A DNA stretch of 64,000 bases, from contig NZ_JARULD010000001.1 in the NCBI RefSeq assembly GCF_029688735.1, positions 868,001-932,000 of the forward strand, read 5' to 3'. The notes under the pieces were generated by a model. The model saw only the letters and a program-made list of their open reading frames with translations. It was not told the origin of the DNA and ran no database searches. Positions 60,266-64,000 of this stretch are shown one piece after another. The DNA comes from Qipengyuania flavescens (GTDB lineage Bacteria > Pseudomonadota > Alphaproteobacteria > Sphingomonadales > Sphingomonadaceae). Numbering within the stretch: the stretch's first letter is position 1; each line of letters starts with the position of its first letter. The position numbers and the translations under genes were made by a program.

Positions 60266-61594
60266 CTAATACGGCAGGAAGAGTCCCGCCAGCGCCGCGC
60301 TCATCAGATTGGCGAGGCTGCCGGCAGCCAGCGCGCGCAGGCCGAGCTTGGCGATGACCGGCCGCTGGTTGGGGGCAAGCCCGCCGGTGACCGCCATCTG
60401 GATCGCGATCGAGCTGAAATTGGCAAAGCCGCACAGCGCGAAGGTCGCAATCGCGCGGCTGCGGTCCGACAGCACGGTCGCATCCATTGCGCCGAGTTCG
60501 ATGAAGGCGACGAATTCGTTGAGGACGATCTTCGTGCCGAACAGTCCGCCCGCTGCCCCCGCCTGCTCCCAGGGGATGCCGATCAGGAACATCACCGGCG
60601 CAAAGATGAAGCCGAGCAACTGCTGGAAACTGACATCCGGATAGCCGAACCAACCGCCGATCCCGCCGAGAATGCCGTTGGCCAGCGCGACCAGCGCGAC
60701 GAAGACCATGACCATCGCGCCCACCGCCACGGCGAGCTTCACGCCGGTCTGCGTGCCTTGCGCGGCGGCTTCGATCACATTGGCGGGCTTGTGCCCTTCC
60801 TCGAACGTCTCGGCGACTTCGACTTCGTGCGGCTTGCCGCTCTCGGTCAGGGCAGCCGGCCCTTCGGCGCTGATACGCGTGGTCGGCAGCTGGACCTCGG
60901 CCAGTTCCGCGGCATTGCGGGCGAGATCGCTCTCGTCGTCCGGCATGATGATCTTCGCCATCAGGATGCCGCCCGGTGCCGACATGAAGGCGGCTGCCAG
61001 CAGGAACGGCACAGCCTCCGCGCCGATAAAGCTGGCATAGGCGGCGAGGATCGTGCCAGCGACCCCGGCCATGCCGACTGCCATCAGCGTGAACAGGCGG
61101 CTGGGTGTAAGCGCGGCAAGATAGGGCCGCACCACCAGTGGGCTTTCCGACTGGCCGACGAAGATGTTCGCTGCGCTGCCCAGCGCCTCGACCTTGCTGA
61201 TCCCGGTGATCCAGCCGATCGCGCCGCCCACCCAGCGCACCAGCCGCTGCATGATGCCCCAGTGGTAGAGGATGGAGACCAGCGCGGCGAAGAAGATTAT
61301 CACCGGCAGCGCCGCAATCACGAAGGTGTTGGCGAAGGGGTTCCCCTCCATCGGACCGAAGATCGCGGTGATTCCTGCCTTGGAATAGTCGAGCAGCGCG
61401 ATCACGCCGTTGGACATCGCCTGGATCGCCTCGACGCCCCAGGGCGTGCGCAACACCAGCAGCGCCATGAGCGCCTGCAAGGCAAAGGCCGCGCCGACGA
61501 CGCGCAGCTTGATCCGGCGCTTGCCGGTCGACAGGAGGAAAGCGATCGCCAGGATCGCGAGGATACCGGCGATATTGATCAGGATGGGCTGCAC
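60266..61594 (-). CDS. NupC-type concentrative nucleoside transporter
   Basis: The 442-residue protein has about nine to ten transmembrane segments and the CNT core: GNPFANTFVIAALPVIIFFA, EALGSAANIFVGQSESPLVV (the first binding loop), GGILMAKIIMPDDES and NEFVAFIELGAMDATVLSDR, FALCGFANFSSIAIQMAVTG. It takes up nucleosides with H+ or Na+. It has an extra loop of about 45 residues after the KIIMPDDES stretch. The oxygenase gene follows after 10 bases. Confidence 0.92.
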   Translation of the reverse strand: MQPILINIAGILAILAIAFLLSTGKRRIKLRVVGAAFALQALMALLVLRTPWGVEAIQAMSNGVIALLDYSKAGITAIFGPMEGNPFANTFVIAALPVIIFFAALVSILYHWGIMQRLVRWVGGAIGWITGISKVEALGSAANIFVGQSESPLVVRPYLAALTPSRLFTLMAVGMAGVAGTILAAYASFIGAEAVPFLLAAAFMSAPGGILMAKIIMPDDESDLARNAAELAEVQLPTTRISAEGPAALTESGKPHEVEVAETFEEGHKPANVIEAAAQGTQTGVKLAVAVGAMVMVFVALVALANGILGGIGGWFGYPDVSFQQLLGFIFAPVMFLIGIPWEQAGAAGGLFGTKIVLNEFVAFIELGAMDATVLSDRSRAIATFALCGFANFSSIAIQMAVTGGLAPNQRPVIAKLGLRALAAGSLANLMSAALAGLFLPY

Positions 61595-61730
61595 TGCGGA
61601 CCCCTCTCGCGATGCGACGAATTGCGGATGAAATCGGCCGCTACCTTGCGCGGCGGGTCCGCTTAGTCAATTTTCGCATTCCAAGCCAGCATTCGCTGTC
61701 ACCCGATTTTCAAGGATGATTTTCCCCCGC

Positions 61731-62420
61731 ATGACCGACCAGCCTGCCCATCAGGAACGCGTAGCCGCCGCCTCGATCCCGCTCGGCCTGTTCGTCTATC
61801 TCGTGCTTTACGGCGGGCTGACGGTGATCGCCGGCGTCCTCGCCTTCAAGCAGGTGCAGCTGTGGCCGACCCAGCTGGCAGTGGAATCGGGCATCTTCGC
61901 CTTCCTCGGGCTGGTCGTGATCTCCAGCACGATCGCCCAGCTTTATGGCGAGAAACTCGCGCGCAAGCTGGTGTGGTGGGGCTTCCTGCCGCTGGCGGTG
62001 TCCGCGCTACTGATTTTCCTCGTCCTGTCGCTACCCGCTTCCCCCGACATGGTCGACTATCGCGGCGCGGACCTCGATGCGTTCAACACCGTGCTGGCGC
62101 AGACGCCGCGGATCATGGCGGCCGGGCCTGCCGCCTATATCGTCTCGCTGCTGCTCAATGTCTGGATCTTCTCGCGCCTGCGCGGTTCGGGCGAGGATAA
62201 TACGATCGGGCTGATGGTCCGCGGCGCGATCGCCAGTGCGCTCAGCCAGGCGATCGATTCGGTCATCTTCGTGACGCTCGCCTTCTATGGCGAGTTCGAC
62301 ATCACGCCGCTGCTGATCGGGCAGGTAATCGCCAAGGTAACCCTCAGCATCGTGCTAGTGCCGTTCCTGATTACCGGCGGCGTCGCGTTGGCCCGCCGAC
62401 TGGACAAGCGCAGCTTCTAG
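61731..62420 (+). CDS. Queuosine-precursor transporter family protein (YhhQ/VUT-like)
   Basis: The 229-residue protein has about six hydrophobic helices and the YhhQ pattern: LVVISSTIAQLYGEKLARKL, AAYIVSLLLNVWIFSRLRG and IASALSQAIDSVIFVTLAFY (the conserved Q-x-x-D/S in the fifth helix). YhhQ proteins bring in preQ0/preQ1 for tRNA modification. The start ATG 61731 is chosen over 61716 by comparison with the family length. No preQ1 riboswitch is seen upstream. It converges on the DUF421 gene. Confidence 0.8.
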   Translation: MTDQPAHQERVAAASIPLGLFVYLVLYGGLTVIAGVLAFKQVQLWPTQLAVESGIFAFLGLVVISSTIAQLYGEKLARKLVWWGFLPLAVSALLIFLVLSLPASPDMVDYRGADLDAFNTVLAQTPRIMAAGPAAYIVSLLLNVWIFSRLRGSGEDNTIGLMVRGAIASALSQAIDSVIFVTLAFYGEFDITPLLIGQVIAKVTLSIVLVPFLITGGVALARRLDKRSF

Positions 62421-62424
62421 ACCG

Positions 62425-62940
62425 TCAGGGGCGATCGATCCCGTCGACAAGGTCGTCGTCGAGATGGTCGCCATGCAGCACGGATATGTCGCCGGTCGTC
62501 TCCAGTACGACTGCTCTCACTTGTCCCATATCCAGCACATTGGCTTCGCGCAGCTTGGCGATGATATCATCCTTAGCGACGCGCGATATCTCGAGCGCAT
62601 TATCGATGAACTTGCCCTCCCACATCAGGAAGATCGGCCCGTTCTGGATCGCCTGCTCGAAGCTCTCCGACTGCTGGCGCAACTTCGCGATGACGAACTG
62701 CAGCCCGAAGAGCGCCGCCAGAGCGGCCAATGTCTGGATGAAGGCCGGCCACTCGCTCGCTTGAACAGCGCCCGCGAGGAGCGAACCCGAAGCGACTGTT
62801 ACGACGAAATCGAAGTTCGTCATCTTCGACAGCGATCGCAAGCCGATCATTCGGATCACCAGCGTGACCCAGGCGATGCCGATCAACGAGAGAACTACGG
62901 CGCGGGCGGCTATATCGAGCCAGGTTTCTTCGAAGAACAT
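62425..62940 (-). CDS. DUF421 (YetF-like) membrane protein, second copy
   Basis: The 171-residue protein has three N-terminal hydrophobic segments and a soluble C-terminal part with the DUF421 motifs RMIGLRSLSKMTNFDFVVTV, EGKFIDNALEISRVAKDDII and REANVLDMGQVRAVVLETTG. Its identity to the copy at 3217 is low, so these are old paralogues. It is not linked to a membrane-anchored partner gene as the first is. Function unknown. Confidence 0.85.
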   Translation of the reverse strand: MFFEETWLDIAARAVVLSLIGIAWVTLVIRMIGLRSLSKMTNFDFVVTVASGSLLAGAVQASEWPAFIQTLAALAALFGLQFVIAKLRQQSESFEQAIQNGPIFLMWEGKFIDNALEISRVAKDDIIAKLREANVLDMGQVRAVVLETTGDISVLHGDHLDDDLVDGIDRP

Positions 62941-62989
62941 GCTTCCCTAATGCGCGGACTTAGGGTTTCGCTCCGAAAACCGATAAAGA

Positions 62990-63976
62990 TCAGGCCGAAC
63001 AGCTCGCTCCGCCCAATACGCAGAAACGCGCGCAGTGGGGGTGGTTGAGCGGGACGTCGCGACTTGCCTCCTCCAGCGTCGCACCGAGATCGAAGCCAGG
63101 ATCATGCGGTATAAGCGTGCAGGCGACCACGCGAGGCGCAGCTTCGCCCTTGCGATGCACGACCATGCGGCTCGTGGCGCACATGATGTCGGCGGGCGAT
63201 TTGCCGAGGATGTCCCAACAAGCCGTTGTGATTTCGGCGATGTCCTTGTCCGCGTCCATTTCCGGGAACAGGACCAGCCGCGCAGGGTCGCGCGCGTCGA
63301 TCGCGATGTTCTCGGCGTCGAACAGGACGGCATAGGCGTTGCGCGCCTCGACTGCGCCTTCGCCGGGCAGCAGGCGACCGGCGACGGCGATCGAGAATTC
63401 GTTCTCCGACAGCCAGCGCAGGCCGTCCATGGCAAGTTCCCATGTCCGCGCGCCGCGCTCGGCCTCGTGCACCTGCCGGCTGTAATGATCGAGACTGACG
63501 CGCAGCGTGAGCTTCGACCCGAAACGCTCGCGCAGCTCGAGCAGCGCCGCTTCGTACCGCCGCATCGGCTTCATCGCATTGGTCAGCACCAGCGCCTCGA
63601 AGCCGCGTGCCAACGTCTCCTCCAGCATTGGGAGCATGTCCGGGTTCATGAACGGCTCGCCGCCGGTGAACCCGATTTCCCGCGCGCCCATCGTCTGTGC
63701 CTCGTCGAGAAAACGCGAGGTATGGTCCGCGCTCAGATAGACCAGCGCATCGTTGGTCGGGCTGCTCTCGATATAGCAGGTCGCGCAGGCGAGATTGCAC
63801 AGCGTCCCGGTATTGAGCCACAGCGTGTCGAGTTCGCTCAGCGCGACACTGGCGCGCTCCTCGCCCTTGGCAGTCAGTTGCGGATCGCTGAATTTCTCGC
63901 GCGGCAGCGGCGCGGCCTCGACGGCAAAAGGCGACGGCCCGCCCGGCGCGGCGCGGCTCTTGCTGCGCGAGGCCAT
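62990..63976 (-). CDS. Radical SAM protein
   Basis: The 328-residue protein has the CX3CX2C motif (C60, C64, C67 in CNLACATCYIESSP) for the 4Fe-4S/SAM cluster, the GFTGGEPFMN segment for SAM binding, and a TIM-barrel-like middle. The C-terminus HPHCARFCVLGGASCSA has three cysteines that may ligate an auxiliary cluster or zinc, as in SPASM-like members, though no full SPASM motif is clear. A substrate is not evident. The start is 24 bases from the right edge, so an upstream partner may lie outside the window. Confidence 0.88.
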   Translation of the reverse strand: MASRSKSRAAPGGPSPFAVEAAPLPREKFSDPQLTAKGEERASVALSELDTLWLNTGTLCNLACATCYIESSPTNDALVYLSADHTSRFLDEAQTMGAREIGFTGGEPFMNPDMLPMLEETLARGFEALVLTNAMKPMRRYEAALLELRERFGSKLTLRVSLDHYSRQVHEAERGARTWELAMDGLRWLSENEFSIAVAGRLLPGEGAVEARNAYAVLFDAENIAIDARDPARLVLFPEMDADKDIAEITTACWDILGKSPADIMCATSRMVVHRKGEAAPRVVACTLIPHDPGFDLGATLEEASRDVPLNHPHCARFCVLGGASCSA

Positions 63977-64000
63977 CAGGCGAAAGTACGCCGCATCTTG

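Noticed and set aside
60134-61666. A 510-residue frame opposite to nupC and the oxygenase
   Set aside because: It is dominated by Arg, His, Asp and Gln and spans the junction of two real genes.

Overview
The window looks like a chromosome segment of an alphaproteobacterium of the order Sphingomonadales, most likely family Erythrobacteraceae. The reasons are a class I PHA synthase with a phasin, a PhyR-NepR-EcfG general stress response locus with HWE-type kinases, an NDUFA12-type complex I subunit, many TonB-dependent receptors, high GC content and the style of the core genes. The species cannot be fixed from sequence reading alone.

Region 1 (1-12.8 kb) is accessory. It holds wreckage of mobile and regulatory genes: a MerR remnant, the C-terminal half of a serine recombinase, a Crp/Fnr N-terminus, an MgtC remnant and the C-terminus of a type I restriction R subunit. 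Between these lie intact stress-type genes: a formate/nitrite-family transporter, DUF421 protein, hemerythrin (frameshifted), DUF892 ferritin-like protein, MFS transporter, and a run of SRPBCC protein, zinc alcohol dehydrogenase, two SDR enzymes and an FMN reductase. The region stops exactly at the 3' end of a tRNA-Thr(CGU), the usual attachment place for genomic islands.

Region 2 (12.8-28 kb) is core-like: tRNA-Thr and tRNA-Cys, a thioesterase, an HTH protein, a small gene with a textbook double-glycine leader, enoyl-CoA hydratase, an AlaC-type aminotransferase, phaC, a phasin with a histone-like N-terminal tail, clpS, a DUF427 gene without a visible start codon, lptF-lptG, two GNAT-type proteins and a fatty acid desaturase.

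Region 3 (27.4-32.5 kb) is the general stress response hub: a single-domain response regulator, a Crp/Fnr regulator, phyR, a CHASE-HWE kinase, nepR and ecfG. Sigma-EcfG-type promoters (GGAAC-N16-CGTT) stand before phyR and before nepR. A candidate of the same type, with one mismatch, stands before the stress gene run in region 1, which may tie the island to this hub.

Region 4 (32.6-49.6 kb) carries an AI-2E family permease, Fe-superoxide dismutase, glmM, thiD, a LOG-family protein, an iron module (PepSY protein, small membrane protein and siderophore receptor behind a Fur-type box), tRNA-Trp, aat, DUF2155, NDUFA12, DUF192, recX, a fatty acyl-AMP ligase, and a telA-xpaC-PHA-associated gene operon.

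Region 5 (49.7-64 kb) has a bacteriophytochrome with its heme oxygenase, a TonB protein, a MASE1 hybrid kinase, and a set of TonB receptor, 2-oxoglutarate/Fe(II)-type oxygenase and NupC nucleoside transporter that may form an uptake-and-oxidation pathway. It closes with a queuosine-precursor-type transporter, a second DUF421 protein and a radical SAM protein.
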